Below are positions 1-6,809 of a DNA stretch of 12,552 bases, one piece after another. The position numbers were made by a program, and so were the translations under genes. Every line of letters starts with the position of its first letter. The first letter of the stretch is position 1. Under the pieces are notes generated by a model that saw only the letters and a list, made by a program, of their open reading frames with translations, ran no database searches and was not told where the DNA came from. The stretch is taken from NCBI GenBank assembly GCA_017435025.1, contig JAFSFU010000031.1, positions 1-12,552 on the forward strand, written 5' to 3'. The stretch comes from Lachnospiraceae bacterium. GTDB lineage: Bacteria > Bacillota_A > Clostridia > Lachnospirales > Lachnospiraceae.

Positions 1-217
1 AACAGTACTTACTGTACATGGCCATCACCATGAAATCGATGGATTGACACCGGAACTCTTGGAAAGGAAAGAGGTAGGTGACGCAGCTCCGTTCTATCTT
101 TTAAATGGAGCAGTCCTTCTTAATGATGTGAAAAAGGGAAGGCCGGTGACAATGAAGGACGTGGACTTATCTGGTCTGGAAGCATATAAGATTTACCAAA
201 AAGGATTAGAATTATAA
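1..217 (+). CDS. 3' end of an upstream gene, possibly a SAF-domain oxidoreductase-like protein (partial)
   Basis: An open frame enters from the left edge (codons from base 2) and ends at TAA 215-217, leaving 71 residues. The visible part contains a His-rich stretch (HGHHH), then EIDGL, then a segment around NGAVLLNDVKKGRPVTMKDV. The pattern 'll.gavL..Dv.kg..vt..DVdL' resembles the C-terminal SAF-like domain of homoserine-dehydrogenase-like NAD(P)-binding proteins. That resemblance is from memory of the family and is weak. The frame is supported by a clean stop followed within 10 bases by a strong terminator. The start, the length and any catalytic domain lie outside the window, so the function should be treated as unknown. 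Confidence 0.6.
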   Translation, partial: TVLTVHGHHHEIDGLTPELLERKEVGDAAPFYLLNGAVLLNDVKKGRPVTMKDVDLSGLEAYKIYQKGLEL

Positions 218-225
218 AACATACG

Positions 226-265
226 ACCTGCTGTGGTATAAAAACACAGCAGGTTGTTTTGTGTT
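226..265 (+). terminator. Rho-independent terminator of the upstream gene
   Basis: A perfect 10-bp inverted repeat (ACCTGCTGTG 226-235 with CACAGCAGGT 245-254) encloses a 9-base A-rich loop and is followed by a T-rich run. It starts 9 bases after the stop of the upstream gene and separates that transcript from gdpP. Confidence 0.9.
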
Positions 266-280
266 AAGAAGACATTACGT

Positions 281-309
281 TTTACAAATCCCCCCTCTTA
301 TGATATACT
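281..309 (+). promoter_or_regulatory. Sigma-A-type promoter for gdpP-rplI-dnaB
   Basis: TTTACA (281-286) and TATACT (304-309) are separated by exactly 17 bases, and TG at 301-302 gives an extended -10. The promoter lies just after the preceding terminator and about 80 bases before the gdpP start, so transcription should start near 316. It is the only good promoter seen before the gdpP operon. Confidence 0.75.
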
Positions 310-389
310 ATCTCCAAAGTTGCACTTTTCAGGGGAATAATCGTATGTAATTTACTGCGCTTGAAATGGGCGTGGGATAGGAGAAAACT

Positions 390-2435
390 ATGAGCGAAGG
401 TAATAAGGTAAAAAATGTATTGCAGAAATATATGCAATGGCCGTTGATCCTTTCCGTTCTGATGATCTGTGCCAATGCGGCAGTCGGAATCGTTTCCGCG
501 CGTGCGGGACTGATTATGGTCGTGTTCACAGTTCTGTATCTGGTATGTGCCGGATGGCTGTTCTGGTCCAGTAAGAAGAAAGTTCAGGCAGGACTTGTTT
601 CTTATGCGGCAGATTATGGATGGAGCCAGAAGCAGCTCCTTACATCAATGGAACTGCCTTACGGTATTGCAGATACGGACGGCAGGATTCTCTGGATGAA
701 CCGTGCTATGACGGAAATTTTCGGCGAGGAAAAGGCGAGCCGAAGAACACTTCCGTTTCTGTTCGAAGAGATTACGGCAGAGTCACTGAAGAAGATGGAA
801 CACTCCATCGAGGTGACAGACTCCTATGGTGACAGCATTTATCGCATCAGCATCCGGCGTGTCAATGTGGGGGCATCTGCGGAGTTCCTGGGACCGAATG
901 AGGATGGCGATCTGAATGACCAGATTCTGGCTGTATATATGTATGATGAGACAGAACTTCATGGATACATTCAGGCGTTTACTGAGCAGAAGATGGTAGC
1001 AGGTCTGATCTATCTGGATAACTATGAGGAGGCACTGGAAAGCGTTGAGGACGTACGCCGTTCTCTTCTTGTGGCTCTCATCGACCGTAAGGTCAGCAAA
1101 TATATTTCCGGTCTGACCGGTATTGTGAAGAAGATGGAAAAAGATAAATATTTCTTTGCCATCAAACAGAAATATATGGCCAAGCTGGAAGAAGACCGAT
1201 TTGGCCTCCTGGAAGAGGTTAAAAACGTAAATATCGGTAACGAGATGGCGGTTACACTCAGTATCGGTATCGGTATGAGCGGTGATACTTATATTCAGAA
1301 CTACGAGTATGCACGAATCGCAATCGACATGGCTCTCGGCCGCGGCGGTGATCAAGCCGTTGTCAAGAATGGTTCGAAGATCCAGTTCTATGGCGGTAAG
1401 AGCCAGCAGTTAGAGAAGACCACGCGAGTAAAAGCCCGCGTGAAAGCGCATGCGCTCCGTGAACTTCTGGAGACAAAGGATCGCCTGCTGATCATGGGAC
1501 ATAAGATCGGTGATACGGATTCCTTTGGTTCTGCGATCGGTATGTATCGTATTGCGACAGCGTTGAATAAAAAAGCTCATGTGGTGATCAATGATATTAC
1601 TTCCTCTGTCCGTCCGATGATGGACCGTTTTCTGCAGAATCCGGATTATCCGGATGATCTGTTTGTGAACAGTGAGGAAGCACAGGAACTTGTGGATTCC
1701 AACACAGCACTTGTAGTGGTGGATGTAAACCGTCCGAGTTATACGGAAGCACCGCAGCTGCTCAAGATGGTGAAGACGATCGTTGTGATCGACCATCATC
1801 GTCAGACCAGTGAGATCATCAACAATGCGACGCTTTCCTATGTGGAGCCGTACGCATCTTCTGCCAGTGAACTGGTTGCGGAGATCTTGCAGTATGTGGG
1901 CGATAATGTAAAACTGAAGTCGGTGGAGGCCGATGCTATGTACGCGGGTATGGTCATCGACACCCAGAACTTTACGAACCAGGCCGGTGTGCGTACCTTT
2001 GAGGCGGCTGCGTTCTTAAGAAGAAATGGTGCCGATGTGACGAGAGTGCGCAAACTCTTCCGTGATAAGATGGAAGATCATAAGGCCCGTGCAGAGGCCG
2101 TTCGCGCCGCAGAAATTTTCGAAGGCGCATTTGCGATCAGTGTATGCCCGGCAGAAGGCGTGGAGAGCCCGACGATTGTTGGTGCACAGGCGGCAAACGA
2201 GCTGCTTAGCATCGTCGGAATCAAAGCATCGGTTGTTTTAACGCCGTTCAACGGTAAGATTTATCTGAGTGCCCGTTCCATTGATGAAGTGAATGTTCAG
2301 GTGATGATGGAAAAACTGGGCGGCGGCGGTCACAGAACTGTGTCCGGTGCGCAGCTTGCGGATGTGACCGTGGAAGAGGCGAAGGAGCGCGTGAAAGATG
2401 CGATCCGCGCTATGATTGAGAAAGGAGAATGTTAA
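390..2435 (+). CDS. gdpP: Cyclic-di-AMP phosphodiesterase GdpP (DHH/DHHA1 family)
   Basis: This 681-residue membrane protein hydrolyses the second messenger c-di-AMP to pApA. Two hydrophobic segments (about residues 16-36 and 40-60) anchor it. A PAS-like domain follows (about 80-190, with [13 protein letters not shown]), then a degenerate GGDEF domain (about 200-340; SIGIGMSGD is present but the GGDEF signature is not). The DHH domain carries [15 protein letters not shown] (370-384), VVVDVNRPS (442-450), DHHR (468-471) and DTQNF (524-528). The DHHA1 end has [10 protein letters not shown] (644-653). This matches the family's usual order and size (about 660 residues in Bacillus). The start is ATG 390 with AGGAG about 6 bases upstream. 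The stop lies one base before the rplI start, implying translational coupling. All key metal-binding residues appear intact, so activity is expected. Confidence 0.97.
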   Translation: MSEGNKVKNVLQKYMQWPLILSVLMICANAAVGIVSARAGLIMVVFTVLYLVCAGWLFWSSKKKVQAGLVSYAADYGWSQKQLLTSMELPYGIADTDGRILWMNRAMTEIFGEEKASRRTLPFLFEEITAESLKKMEHSIEVTDSYGDSIYRISIRRVNVGASAEFLGPNEDGDLNDQILAVYMYDETELHGYIQAFTEQKMVAGLIYLDNYEEALESVEDVRRSLLVALIDRKVSKYISGLTGIVKKMEKDKYFFAIKQKYMAKLEEDRFGLLEEVKNVNIGNEMAVTLSIGIGMSGDTYIQNYEYARIAIDMALGRGGDQAVVKNGSKIQFYGGKSQQLEKTTRVKARVKAHALRELLETKDRLLIMGHKIGDTDSFGSAIGMYRIATALNKKAHVVINDITSSVRPMMDRFLQNPDYPDDLFVNSEEAQELVDSNTALVVVDVNRPSYTEAPQLLKMVKTIVVIDHHRQTSEIINNATLSYVEPYASSASELVAEILQYVGDNVKLKSVEADAMYAGMVIDTQNFTNQAGVRTFEAAAFLRRNGADVTRVRKLFRDKMEDHKARAEAVRAAEIFEGAFAISVCPAEGVESPTIVGAQAANELLSIVGIKASVVLTPFNGKIYLSARSIDEVNVQVMMEKLGGGGHRTVSGAQLADVTVEEAKERVKDAIRAMIEKGEC

Positions 2436-2436
2436 C

Positions 2437-2883
2437 GTGGAAGTTATTTTATTAGAGGATGTGAAGACTCTTGGCAAGAAGGGTCAGATTGTAAAAGTAA
2501 GCGATGGTTATGGAAGAAATATTATTGCAAAGAAGCTTGGTATTGAGGCAACTGCGAAGAATTTAAATGATTTAAAACTTCAGAAACAGAATGCAGATAA
2601 GGTTGCAGCAGAGCAGCTTGCTGAGGCGAAGGCTATGGCTGCGAAACTGGAGGAGCTTTCCGTAACTGTTTCTATCAAAGCAGGTGAAGGCGGAAGAACT
2701 TTTGGTTCTGTTTCCACAAAGGAAATCGCAAAGGCAGCAGCAGACCAGTTAAAACTGGATATCGATAAGAAGAAAATGGTACTTCCGGAGCCGATCAAGA
2801 GCCTCGGCGTGACAGAAGTTCCGATCAAGCTGCACAAGGATGTTACAGGAAAGCTTCGTGTAAAGGTTGTTGAAGCAAAATAA
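2437..2883 (+). CDS. rplI: 50S ribosomal protein L9
   Basis: This 148-residue ribosomal protein binds 23S rRNA near the base of the L1 stalk. The N-terminal rRNA-binding domain begins [19 protein letters not shown] and contains the conserved [12 protein letters not shown] segment. A long central helix rich in Lys, Gln, Glu and Ala follows (about residues 45-75), then a C-terminal domain with [17 protein letters not shown] chose the GTG at 2437 because L9 proteins begin at this residue and AAAGGAG (2421-2427) is correctly placed 9 bases upstream. The longer frame from TTG 2416 would run through the ribosome binding site and overlap gdpP. The gene starts one base after the gdpP stop, so it is probably cotranscribed and coupled. 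The length fits the family (149 in B. subtilis). Confidence 0.97.
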   Translation: MEVILLEDVKTLGKKGQIVKVSDGYGRNIIAKKLGIEATAKNLNDLKLQKQNADKVAAEQLAEAKAMAAKLEELSVTVSIKAGEGGRTFGSVSTKEIAKAAADQLKLDIDKKKMVLPEPIKSLGVTEVPIKLHKDVTGKLRVKVVEAK

Positions 2884-2943
2884 ACGCCGCAGAGTGCCGG
2901 ATGTGAAAGAGGCACCGGCGACTTCGGGAGGTAGTTGACAGTT

Positions 2944-4281
2944 ATGGAAGAAGCGTTAGTAAAACGTGTGCTGCCCCACAGTGTGGAAGCAGAACAGTCA
3001 GTCATCGGTTCCATGTTGATGGATCGTGATGCAATTATCGCCGCATCGGAAATCGTGACCGGTGATGATTTTTATCAGCGCCAGTATGGTGTCATGTTTG
3101 AGACCATGGTGGAACTGTTCAATGAGGGAAAACCGGTGGATCTGGTAACGCTTCAGGACAGACTGAAGGAGAAAGATGTACCGCCGGAAGTCTGCAGCCT
3201 GGATTTCGTAAGGGATATTCTGGCAACGGTTCCGACCTCGGCCAACATTCGCTCGTATGCGACGATCGTACATGAAAAGGCGGTTATGCGCCGTCTGATT
3301 AAGATCAACGAAGAGATCGCCAATTCCTGTTATGCGGGAAAGGACAGTCTGGAGAGTATTCTGGCGGATACCGAGAAGAATATTTTCAATCTGCTCCAGA
3401 GCCGTAACTCCGGTGAGTTTGTTCCGATCCGTCAGGTGGCGTTAAATGTATTGGATAAGATTGAGATGGCAACCCGTTCTAAATCTACGGTCACCGGTCT
3501 TCCGACCGGATTTATTGATCTGGACTATCGTTTGTCGGGTCTGCAGCCGTCGGATCTGATCCTGATCGCAGCCCGCCCGTCTATGGGTAAAACTGCGTTT
3601 GTATTAAATATTGCAGACTATATTGGTGTTCGCCGCCAGAAGACGACGATGATCTTCAGCCTGGAAATGTCAAAGGAGCAGCTGGTAAACCGAATGCTGG
3701 CGATGGAGTCCAACGTGGATTCCCAAAAGCTTCGAACCGGTACTTTGACGGATGCAGACTGGGATGCAGTTGTGGAAGGAATTGGTACGATTGGTAATTC
3801 CAAGCTGATCATTGACGATACACCTGGTATTTCGATCATGGAGCTTCGCTCCAAGTGCCGCAAGGTGAAACTGGAACATGGTCTTGATCTTGTGATGATT
3901 GACTATCTGCAGCTTATGACCGGCAGCGGAAAGAGCGGAGATAACCGTCAGCAGGAAATTTCTGAGATTTCCCGTTCCTTAAAGGCACTGGCCCGTGAGA
4001 TCAATGCGCCGGTAATCGCACTTTCCCAGCTTTCCCGTGCCTGTGAGACCCGTACGGATCACCGTCCGATGCTCTCAGACCTTCGAGAATCCGGTGCGAT
4101 TGAGCAGGATGCCGACGTGGTTATGTTCCTGTATCGTGACGATTACTACAATAAAGACACCGATACGCCGAATGTGGCAGAGGTTATTATCGCAAAACAG
4201 CGTAACGGCCCAATCGGCACGGTTACTCTTGGCTGGAAGCCGGAGCTAACACGATTTGTAAATATGGCAAAAGAACAGTAA
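2944..4281 (+). CDS. dnaB: Replicative DNA helicase DnaB (called DnaC in Bacillus)
   Basis: This 445-residue hexameric 5'-3' helicase unwinds DNA at the replication fork. The N-terminal DnaB_N domain (about residues 10-115) begins RVLPHSVEAEQSVIGSMLMD. The RecA-like motor domain starts near 180 with TGLPTGFIDLDYRLSGL. Walker A is ARPSMGKTAF (210-219), Walker B is LVMIDYLQLM (316-325), and the sensor and arginine-finger region follows with ALSQLSR (359-365) and DLRESGAIEQDADVV (379-393). ATG 2944 is preferred, with GGGAGGT (2926-2932) 11 bases upstream. The in-frame TTG at 2935 is only 2 bases from that site. No intein or insertion interrupts the motor domain. The gene lies 60 bases after rplI, in the conserved Firmicutes gdpP-rplI-dnaB order, and ends at a strong terminator. 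Confidence 0.98.
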   Translation: MEEALVKRVLPHSVEAEQSVIGSMLMDRDAIIAASEIVTGDDFYQRQYGVMFETMVELFNEGKPVDLVTLQDRLKEKDVPPEVCSLDFVRDILATVPTSANIRSYATIVHEKAVMRRLIKINEEIANSCYAGKDSLESILADTEKNIFNLLQSRNSGEFVPIRQVALNVLDKIEMATRSKSTVTGLPTGFIDLDYRLSGLQPSDLILIAARPSMGKTAFVLNIADYIGVRRQKTTMIFSLEMSKEQLVNRMLAMESNVDSQKLRTGTLTDADWDAVVEGIGTIGNSKLIIDDTPGISIMELRSKCRKVKLEHGLDLVMIDYLQLMTGSGKSGDNRQQEISEISRSLKALAREINAPVIALSQLSRACETRTDHRPMLSDLRESGAIEQDADVVMFLYRDDYYNKDTDTPNVAEVIIAKQRNGPIGTVTLGWKPELTRFVNMAKEQ

Positions 4282-4292
4282 GAAATAAATGG

Positions 4293-4331
4293 AACCCTGT
4301 GTACAGCGTTTTCTGTGCATGGGGTTTTTTT
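4293..4331 (+). terminator. Rho-independent terminator after dnaB
   Basis: Bases 4293-4306 and 4313-4326 form a 14-bp stem with a few G-T wobbles and a 6-base loop. The stem runs into a T tract ending at 4331. It begins 12 bases after the dnaB stop and closes the gdpP-rplI-dnaB operon. Confidence 0.9.
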
Positions 4332-4404
4332 ATTAGGCATATTCCGGCAGATGTTCGCATATATATAAAACTAAGAAAAAAGTTTGAGTATATGAAAGGA
4401 AAGG

Positions 4405-5085
4405 ATGAGGACAACCATGTCAGAGACACATTATCTGATTTCCGATGCGGCGAAAAAAGTGGATGCTCCGTCCCATGTTCTCCGATACTGGGAGGAGGAG
4501 CTGGAAATGAACATACCGCGCAACGAGATGGGACACCGTTATTATACGGATTTACATATCAGGCTCTTTAAGCAGGTGAAAGAATTGAAGGAGAAGGGGT
4601 ATCAGTTGAGAGCTATAAAGGCGGCGCTTTCCAAATCGCTGAAGTCAGATGGAGAGGTGGTTGTGCCGACAGAAGTTCTGGAGGAGGATGTTGTGGCAGC
4701 GTTGAAAGAGTGTTCGAAAAAAGAATGTGAACAGATGGAGAAAATGGACGACAGAGAGATCACATCACTGATGGCGAGGGAAAAGGCAGAGCAGTTTCGG
4801 AATCTGATGGTACAGATGATTGGACAAGCTATCGAGGAGAATAATGAGAAGCTGAGTCAGGATATCAGCAAGATGGTCAATGATAAGGTTTTGAAAGAGC
4901 TGGATTATCTGATGCGGGTGGCAGACGAGAGAGATGAAGAGCGATTCCGTCAGCTGGATGAGACCATACGTCTGTATCAGCGGGAAAGTAAGGGAAAAGC
5001 GGAGGCGGCTGCGGCTAAAGCGACAATTTTTGCGATGCCGTTTCGAAAGAAAAAACGGTTTGGAAGAAATGGAAATAAGTTATAG
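4405..5085 (+). CDS. MerR-type helix-turn-helix protein with coiled coil
   Basis: This protein of up to 226 residues is probably DNA-binding. A winged helix of MerR type occupies about residues 8-78: LISDAAKKVDAPSHVLRYWE, then the wing around PRNEMGHRYYTD, then LKEKGYQLRAIKAAL. Residues about 95-200 are strongly charged and predicted helical, rich in Glu, Lys, Asp and Arg, consistent with a coiled coil. The C-terminus is basic (FRKKKRFGRNG). There is no Cys-based metal or effector-binding signature, so it need not be a classical MerR sensor. The layout recalls RacA-like or DUF3967-like MerR proteins of Firmicutes, which is only a resemblance. ATG 4417, with GAGGA 5 bases upstream, is an alternative start 4 codons in. 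The gene stands alone between two terminators. I see no convincing promoter, only an AT-rich TATATATAA near 4360-4369. Confidence 0.85.
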   Translation: MRTTMSETHYLISDAAKKVDAPSHVLRYWEEELEMNIPRNEMGHRYYTDLHIRLFKQVKELKEKGYQLRAIKAALSKSLKSDGEVVVPTEVLEEDVVAALKECSKKECEQMEKMDDREITSLMAREKAEQFRNLMVQMIGQAIEENNEKLSQDISKMVNDKVLKELDYLMRVADERDEERFRQLDETIRLYQRESKGKAEAAAAKATIFAMPFRKKKRFGRNGNKL

Positions 5086-5100
5086 ACGATGATAAAATAC

Positions 5101-5133
5101 AAAAAGCTGTCGTTTTAGGAACGACAGCTTTTA
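5101..5133. terminator. Bidirectional terminator between the merR-type gene and the ferredoxin
   Basis: A perfect 13-bp inverted repeat (5102-5114 with 5120-5132, core GCTGTCGTT/AACGACAGC) has a 5-base loop. It is flanked by A runs on the left and T runs on the right, so it can stop transcription on both strands. It sits between the convergent 3' ends of the MerR-type gene and the ferredoxin. Confidence 0.9.
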
Positions 5134-5148
5134 TGTATGCATTTAGGA

Positions 5149-5316
5149 TTATTCCTCTGTGATAGCACCTGTCGGGCAAACACCTGCACAAGTTCCGCAA
5201 CCTACGCAAGCATCTGTGATTTCGTACTTGCCATCGCCTTCAACGATTGCGCCTACCGGACACTCGCCAGCGCAAGCACCACAACTAACACAAGTATCAG
5301 TAATTACATATGCCAT
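5149..5316 (-). CDS. 2[4Fe-4S] clostridial-type ferredoxin
   Basis: This 55-residue low-potential electron carrier acts in the cytoplasm. Two CxxCxxCxxxCP cluster motifs are complete: Cys9, 12, 15 and 19 ([12 protein letters not shown]) and Cys37, 40, 43 and 47 ([12 protein letters not shown]). The two-fold internal repeat and Ala/Gly/Val-rich composition are typical of the family, as is the length. The start is the ATG whose complement is CAT at 5314-5316, with AGGAGG 8 bases upstream (complement around 5325-5330). The gene is monocistronic: its own promoter lies upstream and a bidirectional terminator downstream. It is divergent from the DUF1858-type selenoprotein gene. It could serve hydrogenase, pyruvate:ferredoxin oxidoreductase or other partners, but none lies in the window. 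Confidence 0.97.
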   Translation of the reverse strand: MAYVITDTCVSCGACAGECPVGAIVEGDGKYEITDACVGCGTCAGVCPTGAITEE

Positions 5317-5353
5317 AATTTAGTCCTCCTTGTATGTTTGTTTCGTTGTTATC

Positions 5354-5382
5354 ATTCTATAATAAACATCGGAAATATTCAA
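5354..5382 (-). promoter_or_regulatory. Sigma-A-type promoter for the ferredoxin
   Basis: Read on the minus strand, TTGAAT (complement of 5377-5382) and TAGAAT (complement of 5354-5359) are separated by 17 bases. They lie about 40 bases upstream of the ferredoxin start. The position and spacing are good and the hexamers moderately good. Confidence 0.6.
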
Positions 5383-5421
5383 GTGGTAAAATGCAGAAAA
5401 GATGGAATTTGAAAAACCACC

Positions 5422-5450
5422 TTGTCAAGTTGTCGGAAAAGTATTATACT
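5422..5450 (+). promoter_or_regulatory. Sigma-A-type promoter for the DUF1858-type selenoprotein gene
   Basis: TTGTCA (5422-5427) and TATACT (5445-5450) are separated by exactly 17 bases, each one mismatch from consensus. The start of transcription is expected near 5457, about 37 bases before the ATG at 5494. This strong promoter shows that the short gene behind it is expressed on its own. Confidence 0.8.
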
Positions 5451-5493
5451 TTTCGGTGTACTCGTACAAATATGATAGAAGGAGGGCAAAAGA

Positions 5494-5700
5494 ATGCAGG
5501 TAGCAAAAGAAACATTGATTGGCGAAATGCTTCGTATGGATATGAATATTGCACACCTTCTGATGGGGGCTGGAATGCACTGCGTGGGCTGACCGTCCGC
5601 ACAGATGGAGTCTCTGGAAGAGGCATGTATGGTTCACGGCATTAACTGTGATACACTTGTAAGCATTATCAACGAATATCTGGCTCAGAAGGAAGCGTAA
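5494..5700 (+). CDS. DUF1858-type redox disulfide protein, predicted selenoprotein (in-frame TGA = Sec33)
   Basis: Read through one TGA (5590-5592), this frame gives a complete 68-residue protein. It begins MQVAKETLIGEMLRMDMNIA, reaches GAGMHCVG-U-PSAQMES at residues 25-39, and ends EYLAQKEA at TAA 5698-5700. The family (DUF1858, the hybrid-cluster-protein-associated redox disulfide domain) is about 65-75 residues long and carries HCxGCPxA. The TGA falls exactly on the second Cys of that CxxC, giving CxxU. Downstream residues (SLEEACMVHGIN) match the family, so the frame stays under selection after the stop. A candidate SECIS hairpin follows the TGA. GGAGGG (5481-5486) is a good ribosome binding site, and the gene has its own promoter and terminator. 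A nonsense mutation is the alternative but would need to hit precisely the redox Cys. The function is probably thiol/selenol redox chemistry; the partner is unknown. Confidence 0.85.
5605..5630 (+). promoter_or_regulatory. Candidate bacterial SECIS element
   Basis: A 6-bp stem (GTCTCT 5610-5615 with AGAGGC 5619-5624, one G-T wobble) closes a GGA loop (5616-5618) with G first. The loop lies 24-26 bases after the TGA. A lower helix of 3 bp (5605-5607 with 5628-5630) can extend it across an internal loop. Distance, stem length and a G in the first loop positions agree with the general bSECIS description. The sequence also encodes the conserved ESLEEA, so the hairpin could partly be coincidence. 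Confidence 0.6.
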
Positions 5701-5721
5701 TTTGCTTGAGTGAAAATAATA

Positions 5722-5767
5722 AGGCATCTGTTGGGAGTGAAATCCATGACAGATGCCTGTTTTTTTG
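5722..5767. terminator. Terminator between the selenoprotein gene and mecA
   Basis: A perfect 10-bp inverted repeat (AGGCATCTGT 5722-5731 with ACAGATGCCT 5749-5758) is followed by a T run at 5760-5766. On the minus strand the same stem is followed by TTATTATTTT, so it probably also serves the convergent mecA gene. Confidence 0.88.
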
Positions 5768-5797
5768 CGTGTAATTTTATATAAGGAAAGCTTGCAA

Positions 5798-6589
5798 TTA
5801 GATCACGGAAAGTGCCTTGAGCGCATTTTCACGGACAAACAATTCGAAATGTTCGGAGTAGTATGCCTCCACAGCTGCATCGTATTTTTGCTGGGAACCA
5901 TACTCAGACAAAATATTGCAGGTGCGATGGAATGCTAATTCGTCAGAATCCCCTTTCTTTAACACCAGATAGAATTTGCCGTTGGACGGATTCTTATAAA
6001 GGGAGCCGGAACCGTCAAAATTGGAGCCGGTCCGCTTTGCTGCGGCGCATACCAGATCCAGATTATCGAAAACATAAATTCGCATAAGCGACGGCGCATT
6101 GGTCGGCGCAGCGGGCATACAGTTCTCGGTTTTCTCTGTCGGTTTAACTTTTGCTGATTTTGCACTTTCGGCAGATTCTGTGGCATTCAGAAGATCCTGA
6201 AAGTTCAAGGAATCCTGGGAACCTAAGAAGTTCAGCAATTTATCGGCACCTTCCAACAGCTCTGTCGGGAAAGCAGCAAACGCAGACTCTTCGTCTTCGA
6301 CCATCGGGGAGAATTTGGAGAAACGAGTGTCTAATTCTTCCGGATCATCCAATTTTGTGATGATCAGCATGACGCTCTCATTAGCCATCGGGATTGCTTC
6401 CACCATTAACGGAGTGTCTTCTGCTTCGAAACCGACTTCGCTGGAGGCACGTTCCATCATTTCGTGAAACAGATTCCCTGTTTTGTCGGTTCCGTAGGCC
6501 AGATCATTGACATGCAGATTTCGCATGCTCAGGTCAAAATTTGTCAGAGTACAACGAATCTGGTTTTCACTGATACGTTCTATTTTCAT
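5798..6589 (-). CDS. mecA: MecA-family adaptor protein for ClpC
   Basis: This 263-residue adaptor of the MecA/YpbH family recruits substrates to the ClpC-ClpP protease and promotes ClpC assembly. In B. subtilis it targets the competence factor ComK. The N-terminal substrate-binding domain (about residues 1-80) begins MKIERISENQIRCTLTNFDL and includes NDLAYGTDKTGNLFHEMMERA. A low-complexity linker rich in Glu, Ser, Lys and Ala lies at about 135-165. The C-terminal ClpC-binding domain (about 166-258) runs from MRIYVFDNLDLVCAAAKR through SLYKNPSNGKFYLVLKK to SEHFELFVRENALKAL. The start has AGGATGTGA as ribosome binding site. The length is slightly above the 218 residues of B. subtilis MecA, mostly because of the linker. 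It is a single gene with its own promoter, divergent from the kinase module. Its real substrate here cannot be told from sequence. Confidence 0.92.
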   Translation of the reverse strand: MKIERISENQIRCTLTNFDLSMRNLHVNDLAYGTDKTGNLFHEMMERASSEVGFEAEDTPLMVEAIPMANESVMLIITKLDDPEELDTRFSKFSPMVEDEESAFAAFPTELLEGADKLLNFLGSQDSLNFQDLLNATESAESAKSAKVKPTEKTENCMPAAPTNAPSLMRIYVFDNLDLVCAAAKRTGSNFDGSGSLYKNPSNGKFYLVLKKGDSDELAFHRTCNILSEYGSQQKYDAAVEAYYSEHFELFVRENALKALSVI

Positions 6590-6619
6590 TTAGTCACATC
6601 CTGTCTTTCTATAATTAAA

Positions 6620-6648
6620 TCTATATATAGCTATTGAGTAAAAGTCAA
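6620..6648 (-). promoter_or_regulatory. Sigma-A-type promoter for mecA
   Basis: On the minus strand TTGACT (complement of 6643-6648) and TATAGA (complement of 6620-6625) are 17 bases apart and lie about 30 bases upstream of the mecA start codon. The overlapping alternating TA run (6622-6628) also offers shifted -10 hexamers. Confidence 0.65.
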
Positions 6649-6762
6649 AAAGGGTACATTTTTACGCCTATACTATACTATATCCTATTCTGGTTTTGCA
6701 ATGCTATGAAATCATTTTATAAAAAATTTATAGGATGTGAGACAAATATTGGCAGGAAATCG

Positions 6763-6791
6763 TTGTAAAATGTTGAAATTTGTATTAAAAT
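6763..6791 (+). promoter_or_regulatory. Probable promoter of the kinase/ATPase module
   Basis: TTGTAA (6763-6768) and TAAAAT (6786-6791) have a 17-base spacer. Transcription would begin near 6798, leaving only about 12 bases before the TTG at 6810 but 33 before the CTG at 6831. The -35 has two mismatches, so this is a moderate prediction. Confidence 0.5.
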
Positions 6792-6809
6792 GAAAGTCCA
6801 GAGGTTGTA

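Noticed and set aside
783..1355. Long minus-strand open frame (190 codons) inside gdpP
   Set aside because: It lies wholly antisense to a clear gdpP domain region, has no ribosome binding site or family features, and its composition is that of a shadow frame.
2416..2436. TTG start for rplI giving 7 extra residues
   Set aside because: The stretch contains the ribosome binding site and the gdpP 3' end, and L9 proteins begin at the GTG at 2437.
2935..2943. TTG start for dnaB
   Set aside because: It is only 2 bases from the Shine-Dalgarno; ATG 2944 is properly spaced and matches family N-termini.
5137..5412. Plus-strand Cys/Thr-rich open frame antisense to the ferredoxin
   Set aside because: The minus strand encodes a perfect two-cluster ferredoxin with promoter and ribosome binding site. 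The plus-strand frame is its shadow and crosses the terminator-promoter region.
5590..5592. TGA as an ordinary stop or pseudogene lesion
   Set aside because: The protein on both sides fits one family, the TGA falls exactly on a redox Cys codon, no other lesion is present, and a hairpin follows. It is kept only as the alternative explanation.
5334..5645. Plus-strand 103-codon frame over the selenoprotein gene
   Set aside because: It is in a different frame, runs through the promoter, and has no family resemblance; the read-through frame at 5494-5700 explains the DNA.
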